A DNA stretch of 64,000 nt from Chlorocebus sabaeus (taxonomy: Eukaryota > Chordata > Mammalia > Primates > Cercopithecidae), in the NCBI RefSeq assembly GCF_047675955.1, contig NC_132925.1, positions 23,832,688 to 23,896,687 on the forward strand, given 5' to 3'. Each line of letters begins with the position of its first letter. The stretch's first letter is position 1. Below, piece by piece: positions 11,200 to 22,860 of the stretch. A program made the translations under genes and the position numbers. A model generated the notes under the pieces. That model was not told the DNA's origin. It made no database searches and saw nothing but the letters and a program-made list of their open reading frames with translations.

Positions 11200-11730
11200 A
11201 AAAAAATGCTATTTTATAAGTACAATTTTACTAAGTGAGAAGAAACTTCCAGATTCGTAGAAGAGTATAAGCGAAAGTCCAGAAATAGAGAAGTTCAGGC
11301 TATGTGGAAAAATGATGAATGATAGTGAACCTGTAAAAGCGGGAATGGTTAGAAGATATAGTCAAATTCTAAGCAGAAAAGTGGAAATGTGACCAAAATA
11401 CCCAAGAGATTTGAATGCCATGCTAATGAGTTCACCTTTGGTAGTGTGCATGGGTGGAGGGGAAGCTAGGTATGTGGGGGTGGTGGAAGGCATAATTAAA
11501 GTTTTGAATGAAGACTTTAGGTTTTGAAAAGCAACTCCAATCGCAGTGTGAAGTCTACACTGGAAGATAAAAATTGTAGGATGGAGAACTTAGGAACCGT
11601 TGCCATAAATCAGGTAAGACATAGTAATGTCTGAACTAAAGTAATGGGATTAATAATGGAAAGGGTTGATACTGACAACATTAGAGGGGAAAAATGAACA
11701 AATTGTTTTGCTTGTGTGAGTAGGGTAGTA
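11200..11730. repeat. Possible ancient mammalian repeat, family unresolved
   Basis: The general wording (GA-rich, 'gtggaaatgtgaccaaa', 'ggataaaaattgtaggatgg') resembles the same ancient repeat suspected at 61745-62460. Too decayed for a family name. Confidence 0.3.
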
Positions 11731-12329
11731 TGGACAGTCAGCCATCTGTATTGGTTAGCCTATATTTTCTATTGTTCCCTGCCGATGTGTAATCCCACAT
11801 TCTCCAGAAATAGTAGATGGGAACTCTCAAATTATATGGGTCTTCTCCTGGTACCCAAAAGTCTGCATACACTCTGTTTTGATTGCCTACAAAGAGACAG
11901 ATTTTTTCATCATCTCAAGGGAAATATTGAAAAATTACAACTAGTAATGTCTGTTATGTCTCTGGGCACATATGGACCTTGCTCATTTGGCTCACAGCTT
12001 ATTAGAGGTTGTCAGGAAAAATAAACAATGCTTAGCCAAGTTAGAGATGCGGTATCTGAAAATGTGACACGATTTCCCAGTGCAGAGGTATAAAGTGGTG
12101 ATCCCTTCTTTCTCATTATAAAGGTCACAGCCAACACTCCTATAATAAAAGACAGGTAACTCAAAGAAAAACATAACAAATTAACATAGTCATAGTATTA
12201 CATGACATGGGAGACCTCAGAAATGATGACCTAATGATACAGGGAATAAAACTATGCATTTTTATCCTTAGTTTCAATGGAGAATGAACAGCCATGTAAA
12301 ACTATAATTAGACACAAAAGGTTATGACC
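11731..12329. other. Anonymous DNA upstream of a solo LTR
   Basis: No gene recognised. The forward frame at 11716-12024 (102 codons) carries no known domain. Part of this could be decayed retroviral internal sequence next to the LTR, but I see no coding motif to support it. Confidence 0.4.
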
Positions 12330-12733
12330 TGTTGGGAACAGACTGAATAGGAAAACTCAGCAAGGTTTGTCTATTTGGCTTTGTCTTGGCCTCTCTGTAC
12401 AGTATTTCTTTCTTCTGGGTATGGGGCAGGACCCCTTCTGGGATAGGGGTCTTAGGACCTACTGTCAAGTAAAGTAGGTCAGAGAGTTTCTTTATGGTCA
12501 GCTCTTACACAGAAAGACAGGAGAAGGTAAGAGTGATGTTTTTAGGTTGTATGACTGGCTTGGGGAAGAGGAGTTCTGATTCCTATGGCCTGCCTTGTGG
12601 AAGAGGTATTCTAGTTTCTACGGCTAGCCTCAGGGGAGAATGAAGACCGTGAGATAGAAGGGCAGGAAAAGGTCAGAGGGAGACTTTGTTTCTAAGGCCT
12701 ACACTTGGATATATCATTTCCTGAGCCCCAACA
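12330..12733. mobile_element. Solo LTR, about 404 bases, family unresolved
   Basis: Starts TGTTGGG and ends CCCAACA, a perfect 7-base inverted repeat with the TG...CA termini of retroviral LTRs. The interior is moderately GC-rich and contains an imperfect tandem copy of a roughly 40-base phrase near 12555-12645 ('ggaagaggagttctgattcc', then 'ggaagaggtattctagtttc'). I see no matching target duplication (flanks GACC and CCAA) and no intact AATAAA. Orientation is not assigned. Confidence 0.6.
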
Positions 12734-13164
12734 CCAAGATCGATGAAATATAGTTGATATTACAGAATTTGTATCAATTTCCAAATCTTCTGCATACAAA
12801 GCTCACTTTATGATGATTTTCTTTCTAACCAGTTGCCGATTTGAGACTCACAAGCCAATATTTTATATGGGAAACAAGTTTGTTTCAGGGATAGTAATTT
12901 CACTGCATACCATTATTAATTTATATTATCTTAAGAAGAAATATGATCAAAACAATTTCATGATCAATGAAGCCTAAAACACAAGCAGGCAAGAATGCTC
13001 CACTGTTCACTTGACAACAATCCAAGTAGATCAGGAAGTTTAATATTACAAAGAACAAAACACGAACATAATTGAGGTTTTCTGTGACTCCTAGTGCTAT
13101 TGATAGAAATCTATGAAAAATGTCCAAGTCAATACAAATTCAGCAGCACCAAAATGGAATACCA
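12734..13164. other. Anonymous intergenic DNA
   Basis: No feature recognised. The reverse-strand frame at 12921-13127 has no identifiable domain. Confidence 0.5.
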
Positions 13165-14260
13165 TGGTCTCAAATGAATAGTGGTTTAAAAATGTCTATA
13201 AATCAATAAGAAAAAGATCAATATCTCAATATGAAAAATAAAGTATGGGCCAGGCTCACTGGCTCACCCCTGTAATCCCAGCACGTTGGAAGGCTGAGGC
13301 GGGCAGATCACGAGGTCAGGAGATTGAGACCATCCTGGCTAACATGGTGAACCCCTGTTTCTACTAAAAATACAAAAAACTAGCCGGACATGGGGGCGGG
13401 TGCCTGTAGTCCCAGCTACTCGGGAGGCTGAGGCAGGAGAATGGCGTGAACCCGGGAGGCAGAGCTTGCAGTGAGCTGAGATTGCTCCACTGCACTCCAG
13501 CCTGGGCGACAGAGCAAGACTCCATCTCAAAAACAAAAACAAAAAAAAAGAGAAAAAGAAAAATAAAATATCATCATAAACATTTGAAAAGACATTCAGC
13601 TGACTTGTATAAGAATCATGAAAACTCTAACCACGCTAAGCAACAGGTTTTTCCCTTATCAGATTGTCAAATAATTAAAAGATAATAATTTAAAAAATGG
13701 AGGGAGAATAGACAGTCTCATATATTACTTATGGGATTACACTTTATAGTATATTTTATAGGAAAATTTGGAAATATCTACCAAGTTTAAAATGTACATT
13801 ACTCTCTACGATATTTATCCTAGAAGTATACTACCAGTATGTACCTGAATATTTAGTATATAATCATTTGCAACACCAAGTGCTGAGAAACAATTTATAT
13901 GCTGATCAATTGGGAGACTATTAAGTATATTGTGATCAATATTCCATAGCATAATTAGCAGTTATTTAAAGGATGAGGTAGCTCTGTATGCACTAACGTG
14001 AAATAATTTATAAGATATATTGGTAAGTGAATAAAGAAGGCCAGCTTTATGTGCACAGAAACAGATATTGATGTGAAAATAAATATTGGCTTTACATATA
14101 TTTGTATTTAAATAGAATATTTATGGATGGAATCACAAAACATCAGTAACAGCAAGTTTGTTTCAGATGGAGGATTGAGTGTTAGAGGACAGAGTAGAAT
14201 GGGGGCTTTAGTATTCAGAGTGTAAGCTTATGTCCATTTGAATTCTGCATAATATGCCTG
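13165..14260 (+). repeat. L1M LINE, ORF2 C-terminus to 3' region, split by an Alu
   Basis: After the Alu, decayed ORF2 landmarks run in order: 'atttatcctagaagtatact' (13816), 'caacaccaagtgctgagaaa', 'atattccatagcataatta', 'ggatgaggtagctctgta'. The 3' region follows to about 14260. The element was present before the Alu at 13247 inserted. Confidence 0.7.
13247..13557 (+). mobile_element. AluY, full length
   Basis: Complete dimeric Alu ending in an A-rich (CAAAAA)n tail. Target-site duplication of 14 bases with one mismatch: GAAAAATAAAGTAT at 13233-13246 and GAAAAATAAAATAT at 13558-13571. It is inserted into L1M. Confidence 0.93.
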
Positions 14261-15985
14261 ACTTATTCAAAACACATGTTAAATCATAATGTTCACGAAA
14301 ACATAAAGGAATAATAAATGCTACCTTTTCAGAGTCCTTGTAAATGTGAATTGCTACAAATAAGAAAGATTTATAATTGTCATCAGATTCTCAACAGTCT
14401 TTCTCTCTCATTCAAGTATTAAAAATCATTGCTTACTGTTTTCTTCAAATTCTGTGAATTTATATGCCCGCAACTCCTTCTGTATCTGCAGATTCTGTTA
14501 CAGATTTTTTTTTCCATTTTCCTTTTTATTTCTTAACCACAGCACAGCCTTGTCTTATGGTGAGAGGAACCTCAATGACTGTCTTAGAATGTTTAACAGT
14601 AGACACGCGGACTTTCTTATTACGTAAATATCACCCTATTCCCTTTGTGATGAAAAGGACAACAGTGAGACTTAATCAGAAAACATGTAGAGTGTATTGT
14701 GAGATGTATGGAAGAAGATAATTTTGTAACTTCAAATAATTATAATATCCACATCTATTTTTCTATTCATGTATTTTCTTAGAATTCTTATAGTTGCACA
14801 GAGAAATGAGAATCAGTAATGGGTAAGTGGCAATTCAGTAAAAACTGACTGTTAATATTATCTTAGATTTTATAACACCAACGATTTTGTAAATAAAATT
14901 GCTGTAATATAAAATTCAAAATATGCTTTTACAGGTGTGAATAAAATGCTCATCGGTGAAAATAACAATAAGTGACAATTTTGTGGGTCTAAAATGTATA
15001 CTACTGAAAAGACATCAAGTAATTTCTATAAAGTGTATAAAAGTTGGCGAAATGGATTCACATATTTTACTCTCCCAAGGTAAAATCATCTGAATTAAAT
15101 TACCATTTTTTCCTTGTGTACCTAAGGTTTTACCTGGAGTCCACTGAGGCTTGTACCTGTGCATGTGGAAAACAGATGCTCTCCTTCCAGATTATTGTAT
15201 CCTTAAAAAAACTTTGTTGCCTACAATCCAGCGTTCTAATCTAACTTCGCACATGATTACTGCTGTGATTTGGATGATGATGCCTTTTCTCAGGATAGCC
15301 AAAATCAAAGCAAACTAAGTGTCTTCTTGCATGTTTGAAGTTTTACTTGTTTGTCTTTTTATAAAGCTTTTATGCCCATAGACATGTTTCATTTTCTGAT
15401 ATGTGTCTTATCCTCTAAGTCTTTTATGAGAAAGACATCCCTTCTCACCAAAACTCTCATTTGAAAATGGGCCCTAAACCTGGAGCCTGACTCTGTTTAA
15501 TTTTTGTAGTCGTTAGAACTATTGAAATTTAATATGTTCGATAACTGCTCCCAAAGTTCTCTCATGACAAAAGTTAGAGGTTCTTATTTTTTAAGCGGCA
15601 TTTAGAACAAGTATAGTTTGTTTAACTGATTTATCATTAAAAAAATTATGTTACTCGGTACACAAAGTAAATTAAAAATCTTATTTGAAAAATAATGATT
15701 ATATGTGTTTAGAATAAACTACATTTTAAGTTACATATGTAAAAACAAAAATACACATGTATCAGGAGGCGTGATGCCAATTTTATATGTGTATTTTATA
15801 TACAATATTATTTTTGTTTTTCTAATATAAATTATTTTCAAATGTCAATTATTTTTGTTTTTTCAAATATTTCTGTTGCTTTATTCCCTCTTTCTTTTCA
15901 CTCTGAAATTACAATTCTGTGTACACTACACCACTTAATATTGTCAACTAAATTCTCCACTTTTTTAAAAAAGCAATTATATTAA
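14261..15985. other. Anonymous intergenic DNA
   Basis: About 1.7 kb without a repeat I can name. The forward frames at 14464-14721 and 15044-15244 show no domain and no exon-like flanks. A short decayed repeat may be hidden here. Confidence 0.5.
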
Positions 15986-17290
15986 TTTTTGCATTTTAAT
16001 TGGGGTGATTTTGATTGATGTATCTTCTAATTTATTAAATTTTTCCTTTGTTGCGTTGAGTCTACTGATGAGTCTGCCAGAGAAATTCTTTATTTATGTT
16101 ACCATGATTGATTTCTAGGATTTTCATTTTTTTCCTTTAGTTTTCATCTCTCTGCTGAATGTATTTATTTGATCTTGCATACTGTCTATTTTTCTGATTA
16201 TATCATTTGACATATTAATCATAGTTATTGTAAAGGCTCAGTCTGAATACCCACATCTGTGGAATATCTAATTCTGGTTCTAATAATTTCTTTCTCTCAT
16301 TAGGATCTCTTTTATTTCTTCTTTTGTGGTACACCTTAGAATCTTTCTGCCAAATTCAGACATGTACAGGATGGTAGGGAATACGGTAAATATTCTTTTT
16401 TACATGTATAAGTTATAAACATTTATTTCTTGTAAGCCTTCATTGTGGGAGTTCACTAATTTAGCAATGAATTTGACTGGGTTCTAAGTTTATGTTGATA
16501 TGATTGTCAAATTAAAGGTCTTTTGTTTCTGTGGGCACAAGATACTTCAAAATCCTTCAGTAACATAACGTTTTGTTTTCTCACTTAGATTTGGGTCTAC
16601 TAATTGCTCTTCTCTCCTAAGAAATTCTATTTCTTTCTTATGCCTTGGTCATATCCCTCTGTTATTTTTGCTAAAGTCTTGTTACAAGTGCTTTGAAATG
16701 GGCTTGTCTTCTCTGATGTTCTGATTAAACCTCAGTCTCAGGCAGGACTATGAACCAGAGTCCCTTGGGTATGGTCATTACAAGTATCCCTAACTTTTCT
16801 TCAGAATAGAGCTTTATTTTCCTTTATTCCACTAACATACTACAATAGGTATTAATGTCTTCAAGCTATGAAACAGGTATTCTTTATGGTTTATTTTAAA
16901 GCATGTATTACCTAAGTGAGGTAGGGAAGATGACTCTGGATAGATATTGTAGTGGGACTTTACATTTGTCTCCCAACGGCTCTAGAAATTTCCTCAGTGC
17001 CCAAGAATACAGGTTTTTAATTCTTCTTTTTTTTTTTTTTCCTGTAACAAATATTGCTTAGATGGGTCTGAGCAGATTTCAGCAGTGACTATTCTTTCCC
17101 TTCTCTAACAAGTACCATGGTGGCAGAGGTGGGGGAGGTTGTGTGAGTTCCACTCAACTCTCTCTTTGAGATATTGATGGTATTCGTGGAAGAAAAACTA
17201 CTAAGAGATGGGGCTGATCCTGTATCTGTGGAACCCGTGGGCCTCACATTTTCAATCTTGATCATGCTAGGCTTTAAGTAATCAATTAAA
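15986..17290 (-). repeat. Old L1M-like 5' region, reverse strand
   Basis: Forward wording includes 'gagtctactgatgagtctgc', 'catctctctgctgaatgta', 'gatcttgcatactgtctat' and 'catattaatcatagttatt'. This is the reverse complement of a segment I associate with the 5' part of ancient L1/HAL1 elements. Homology fades after about 16900. A T16 run lies near 17026-17041. Confidence 0.5.
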
Positions 17291-17590
17291 TATTTTTAGT
17301 TTAATCTTCCTATCAGCTTATATGGCATGCTATAACATCTACCTCAGGTAAGCAGATGCTTAGGTTCTATTTATTTTTCCAGATACTTATCTCTCTTCAA
17401 GTTGTGTAATCACAGTTCTCTGACTGGTTCATGAAAAACTGCTAATTTGTAGTTTGTTAAGATTTTGTCCTTGAATTAAAATTTAAAAATATTATTTCCA
17501 GCTGTTCACATCTCTGAGCTAAAACTGTACTTACAAATCAACTTTTATACTCCAGAAAAGTTATTGTCATAAGATTACATTAAGGATCTT

Positions 17591-17740
17591 GACATTTTTT
17601 ATTTAGGGAAACTTGTGTTTGTTAACTAGTTTTCTAAGCCTTATTTGTTTATCTATAAAATGGTGACAATATTCCCTGCAGAAGACAGAGATTGAAATAC
17701 CCTGTGGGTAATAAATAAGCAAAGTATAAATGTCAGCTGG
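17591..17740 (+). repeat. MIR SINE fragment
   Basis: 'gttaactagttttctaagcc' followed by 'tatctataaaatggtgacaa' and a decayed tail is the MIR core in order. Confidence 0.65.
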
Positions 17741-18779
17741 GAATCTCTGCCTTTTGACATTTGGTTAAAATTGCCCTAAATGTCTAACCTTCTCATGTAT
17801 GGAAACATAACCTCTTACTAACAGTTATGTAAATTCCAAGAGGTCTTTCTATTGCTGTTTTTCCACTGAAGTGTCATTCCAAGTGTGAAATTTGACTTGG
17901 TTTCAAAACTCTACTAAATTAGAGTTCTGCTTAAAGTATAATGGAATAAAGTTCCTAACAAAATGATTCTCCTGAAAATAACATCCAAACTTCTGGATAA
18001 AGTAGATGTAATTATGAATTTTATGGAGACCAAAAAAAAAAAAAACAAGTAGAGTTTTCAAAAGAGTCAGAACTTCAGGCAGGAGATTGTAAGGTGAGGC
18101 AAAACTTTACCTCTCCTCTCTTAGGGTCCTGCTGGGCCTGAGTAAATTGACATAAGATAGATTGATAGGAGAAAACATACTAATTTAAGGTAAGTATTAT
18201 GTGACAGGAAAGCCCTCCTAAAAAAAAAAAAAATGAAGACCTAAAAAAGTGAATAAACCTAAATGCTCCTTTATTAGGTTGAACAAAGGAAGGCAATTAC
18301 AGAAAAGCAAATAAATCCCAAGGGAAGGCATAAGGAAAGTAAAAAATATTTTAACAAAGTATGTTTGAACAGAATTATCTCAGCTATGACTCCCCATTGA
18401 AAAATATTTCTTTTCTGCTGGTGCAGAGAGGATATCTTTTACATGGAAATTTTTATCTACTGTTTTCAGGAAGAAGTGGGAAGATCAGAATGCCCTTTAT
18501 GTCTTTGATATTTTTTCAAGTGCTTTTAAATGAAAATGATTCTATATCAAGGTGGGGATATTCTGACAAAATTCAAGACCATAGCAAAAAAAACCCCACA
18601 AAAACAAAAACAAAAAACCTTTTTCTGTTTTGTTTTGAGTTTTAGAGCAGGAGGGCAAAAGGTGGCTAAAAATGTGATAGCATACCCCGTCTCTTTTCTG
18701 CACACAGGAGCTCAGGGAAGTAGATTGAAGAAATTGGGGCCGCTTTAACTAATATCTATGGCATAAAAATTTTAAGTGG
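17741..18779. other. Anonymous intergenic DNA
   Basis: No named feature. Two A-rich runs (about 18033-18045 and 18221-18233) are present. The frames at 18361-18645 and 18530-18748 overlap in different registers and show no domain. Confidence 0.5.
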
Positions 18780-19051
18780 ACTAAAACAGAAGTTCCAGTT
18801 CAAGATGACTACCTAGGAGCAGCTAGTCGACACTTCTTCTAAGGAAATGAATCAAAATAGTGAGTAAATATGTATACTTTGAATAGATCACTTAAGAGAG
18901 TACAATGGAATGCATCAGAGAAGTAATGGAAATCATGAAAAACAAAGAAGAATAAAGCAAGGATGTCTAGTGAGCTGGGATCTTGGGAAGCCAGGAGGAG
19001 ATGTAGTGTGTGAGTGAGTGATTGACCTCCCTGAGCTCCAAAGACTTTTTA

Positions 19052-19388
19052 TTTTGTTTTATTTTATTTATTTTTTATTTTTTTAATTAATTTATTTTTT
19101 TTTGAGACAGAGTCTTGCTCTGTGCCCCAGGCTGGAGTGCAGTGGCGCGATCTCGGCTCACTGCAAGCTCCGCACCCCCGGGTTCACGCCATTCTCCTGC
19201 CTCAGCCTCCCGAGTAACTGGGACTACAGGCGCCCGCCACCTCGCCCGGCTAATTTTCTTGTATTTTTAGTAGAGACGGGGTTTCACCGTGTTAGCCAGG
19301 ATGGTCTCGATCTCCTGACCTCGTGATCCACCCGTCTCGGCCTCCCAAAGTGCTGGGATTACAGGCTTGAGCCACCGCGCCCGGCTAT
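19052..19388 (-). mobile_element. AluY (Old World monkey type), reverse strand
   Basis: Complete Alu with a long T-rich tail at 19052-19101. The reverse strand carries CTCAAGCC, GAGACGGG and GGGCGAGGTGG, together the cercopithecid AluY signature. A perfect 14-base target-site duplication, CCAAAGACTTTTTA, lies at 19038-19051 and 19389-19402. Confidence 0.96.
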
Positions 19389-20355
19389 CCAAAGACTTTT
19401 TAATCCTAGCAATTGAAGAGCTCCTTTGACACACGCCCAACTTCTAACCTCCAGTCAAACACAAGGAGCTGCCTAGAGATGGAGCAGAGGCATTACTCAA
19501 ACCCCTTGGAATTCTACAGGCTTTTGATTCTAGAACAGCTGCTACTGTTGCAGTGCCAGGGGAGAGAGCGGGAAGACCAGGCACTTTTGTGCATCTCAAA
19601 GGTGGATGCTGCTACTGCTGCTGTGGGACAGAGGAGCAAGAAGACTGTGTACCTTACAACTGCCAGCCTTTGCTACTCCCACTAAGGCAGTGGGGAGGGG
19701 GATGGAGAGGGGCTGCCTTCCATTTGGGTAGCGCTGCAGCCAAAATGTTCAGGCAGGGGAAGAGTGGCTGTGACGCAGGTTAATTCAATAAATGTTGCTG
19801 GAAAACTTTGATATGTATATGCAGAAGACTGAAACTAGATCTCCTATACAAAAATTAACTCAAGATGGATTAAAGGAATAAATGTAAGACCTGAAACTAT
19901 AAAAGTACAAATCAGAAGTGAAGGAAGAGCTGTTCAGGACATTGACCTAGACAAAGAATTATGGCTAAATCTTCAAAAGCAAATGCAATAAAAACAAAAA
20001 TAGAAAAATGAGACTTAATTAAACTAAAAATCTTCTGCACAGCAAAAGAAATAACCAGCAGAGTAAACAGATAGCCTACAGGGTAGGAGAAAGTATTTGC
20101 AAACTAGGGACTAATGTACAGAATATAGAAGGAACTCAAACAATTCAACAGTAAAAGACAAAAAAAAAAAACCCAAAAAACTAAAAAGTGGACAAAGGAC
20201 ACGAACAGTTATTTCTCGAAACAAGACACATAAATGGCCAATAAACATAAAAAAACACTCAACATCATGAATTATAAGGAAAACGTAATTTAGAACCAGA
20301 AGAATATACCATCACATATTAGTCAGGATGGCTATCATTAAAAAGTCAAAAAACA

Positions 20356-20693
20356 GGGCAGGCACAGTAGCTCATGCCTGTAATTCCAGCACTTTGGGAG
20401 GCGAAGGAGGGTGGATCACAAGATCAGGAGTTCAAGACCAGCCTGGCCATTATGGTGAAACCCCGTCTCTACTAAAAATACAAAAATTAGCTGGATGTGT
20501 TGGTGGGCACCTGTAGTCCTAGCTACCCAGGAGGCTGAGGCAGGAGAATCACTTGAACCCAGGAGGTGGAGGTTGCAATGAACTGAGATTGTACCACTGC
20601 ACCCCAGCCTGGGTGACAGAGCAAGACTCCATCTCAAAAAAAAAAAAAAAAAAGTAGTAAAAAAGTTAAAAAAAAAAAAAAAAAAAAAAAACA
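20356..20693 (+). mobile_element. AluS/Y element in L1 ORF2
   Basis: Complete Alu. The flank AAAAAGTCAAAAAACAG before it reappears after it as AAAAAGTT plus a long A run plus CAG, so the target duplication seems to have lost one base match and gained A's. The ORF2 sequence continues immediately afterwards at 'tggtgaggatgtggag'. Confidence 0.9.
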
Positions 20694-21242
20694 GTCGATG
20701 GTGAGGATGTGGAGAAAAGGGAATGCTTATACACTGTTAGTGAGAATATAAATTAGTATAACATGTTTGGAAAATAGCAGTATGGAGATTTCTCAAAGAA
20801 CTAAAAATAGAACTACCATTTGACCCAGCAACCCAACTACTGGATATGTACCCAAAGGAAAACAAATTGTTACATTAAAAAAAAAAAAAAAATCTGCACA
20901 TATATATTACTATTGCAGCACTATTCACAATAGCAGTCATGTAACCAACCTAAGTATCCATCAGTGGATACTTGGATAAAGAAAACATACATATACATCA
21001 TGGAATACTACACAGTCACAGAATACTATCCATTCATGTGGCATCAATATGGATGGATCTGGAGGCCATTATTTTAAGTGAAATAACTAAGAAACATGCA
21101 ATCAAACACATGTTCTTAGTAAGTGGGAGTTAAACAACGGGTATACATGGACATAAGTAGGGAAATAATAGACACTAGCAACCCCAAAAGGGCAAAGGCT
21201 GGGAGAGGAGAGAGGTTTGAAAAATTACCTTCTGGGTACAAT

Positions 21243-22800
21243 TGATGGTAGCTGCAGCCCATCTAGAGCGGCTGCTGTGAAGACACTGGTTGCAGTGGAG
21301 GAGGTGGTGCTAGGGCTGTGCACTCCCGGGAGCAGGCAGGAGCCAGAAACGGGTGGAAGCCACACCCTATTCGGAGTTGAAGGAGTGGGGTCCCTGCCAT
21401 CCCCAGGGTAGCTGCAGCCACTCAGCCATGGCTGTGGACCTGGGCATGCCTGTGCTCTCTAGGGCCTGAGAAGCCCCCTCCCCCACAGGCTGGACGATGC
21501 CTGCTCCTGCTTCCTGGCCTCTCTTGGCTCCCAGCGCCCACTCAGATTTCAGAGAAAAGTGGAGGCCGAGCCTGGGCACAGTTGCGAGCCGGCCATGTGT
21601 GCACATTATCCGGGAAGTGCTGACACACTAGCCCCTTCCACCACAGCCTCCTCCAGATTTGGGGCACCAATGAGCATGAGAGTGAGGCTTAGTGGGGGCT
21701 TAGGACAGCTCGGTGTGGGCCTGCAGGTGCCCTTTGGCACGAACAGCCTGGGTGCTGTGGACACAGTGGATGGCAGGTTGATGGCTGCAGGAGACAGACA
21801 GTCTTCTGGGCAGAAAGGGGTAGGTAATGGGGAAACCCCACCTTCAAGCCGGGGACAGCCTGAAGCCTGGGGCCTGGCTGCAATTTCTGCAGATCGGAGT
21901 CAGAACTTATGGTGCTTTTTTTAGGCCCACTCACGAACACCCATGAACCAAACAGCATGCACTTCCTTGCCTCTGAAGCTCATGTAAACCTTGACCTCAA
22001 CCAGTCTCGGGCAGACAAGAGGATAACCTGCCTGCAGATGGGAGCTACCCACTCCAGGTCTTCTTTCGGCTAATGGCTGCAGAAGATGGGATGACCTGCC
22101 TGCAGATAGGAGCTACCCACTTTGGGTCTCCTGAGAACTGTACTGTCACTCAATAAAGCACTTCTTTGCCTTGCTTGTGCTCCAGTTGTCTGCATACCTC
22201 ATTCTTCCTAGATGTAGAATAAAGCTTAGGACATGCCAAATGATGAGAATGAAAGAGCTGTAACACAAACAGAGCTTAAACATGCTCCAACCTGTGCTCA
22301 CCGCATTGTGAGTCATGAGAAGAAAATAAGAGCTATGGCCCTTTGGGGAGCGCAGACCTAGGGGCTGGGCCAGGGCTGCGACACTCTCTTTGGGGCTCTG
22401 CAGTTTCTGGTGTCTCCAAGCTTCCAGGCACCACTGCATTTCCCTTGTCCAGATGCAGGTCCCAACAGTGGAAGTCACTTGTGGTGCATCAGATCCAGCT
22501 GCAGGCTTCTGTGGAGCCAGTGCCTGGAGCTGCCTGCCCCGCTGTAGTGACTTGAGTGGTTGGCTCTATGCAGTGACCAGAACCTGTGCTTGGTTGCTCA
22601 TGTACCCCTTGCCACTCTGTGACTGGCTCACCTTTGGTAGGCATGGGGTCCGGGCTAGTAGCACAAGTGTGAGCGGAGTACAGGCCACCAGGCCAAGTCA
22701 CTGGAAGAAGCCCAGTGGGCCCAGGCAAAACTCAGGCAAAGGCGCCGGTGGCCATAGAGTTTTCTTGCTGAAAAAGTGACTCCCGAGGATCCTGTGACCC
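21243..22800 (+). mobile_element. Long solo LTR (about 1.56 kb), class I-like, family unresolved
   Basis: The GC-rich island of the window. A decayed TATA-like 'catgtaaacc' lies near 21982, and a poly(A) signal in 'cactcaataaagca' near 22147, so the orientation is forward with an unusually long region after the signal. It is inserted in the 3' untranslated region of the L1: L1 stops at 21242 and resumes at about 22802, with CAAT before and CGAT after as an imperfect 4-base duplication. Frames at 21559-21924 and 22390-22779 lie wholly inside it and have no retroviral or cellular domain. No internal gag, pol or env is present. Confidence 0.75.
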
Positions 22801-22860
22801 GATGTTCACTGTGTGATGGTTCCACTAGAAGCCCAACACCCCCACTATGCAAAGACCTAA

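Larger units (their letters stand above)
18780..22855 (+). mobile_element. Internally deleted primate L1 (L1PB-like) with three later insertions
   Basis: The parts are one L1 in sense orientation. 5' untranslated sequence runs from 18780 to about 19780 ('ccagttcaagatgactacc', then a GC-richer stretch). At about 19780 it jumps to the last part of ORF2 ('aataaatgttgctggaaaac'), which continues to the 3' untranslated region ('accttctgggtacaa', ending 21242). The last 3' bases resume at about 22802 ('atgttcact', 'ccactagaagccca'). ORF1 and most of ORF2 are gone. Younger insertions are an Alu in the 5' part (19052-19388), an Alu in ORF2 (20356-20693) and a long LTR in the 3' part (21243-22800). 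Confidence 0.8.

Noticed and set aside
11716..12024. 102-codon open frame as a possible exon
   Set aside because: No conserved motif, no plausible splice pattern, and it lies next to an LTR in repeat-like DNA.
21559..21924. 121-codon forward open frame starting in GC-rich DNA
   Set aside because: Contained in the LTR upstream of its poly(A) signal, with no gag, pol, env or cellular motif.
22390..22779. 129-codon forward open frame in GC-rich DNA
   Set aside because: Lies wholly in the long LTR, shows no known domain, and several overlapping frames on both strands are equally long, as expected in GC-rich noncoding DNA.
21243..22800. CpG-island promoter of a host gene
   Set aside because: The GC-rich island has exact L1 sequence on both sides, an LTR poly(A) signal and few CpGs, so it is an inserted LTR.
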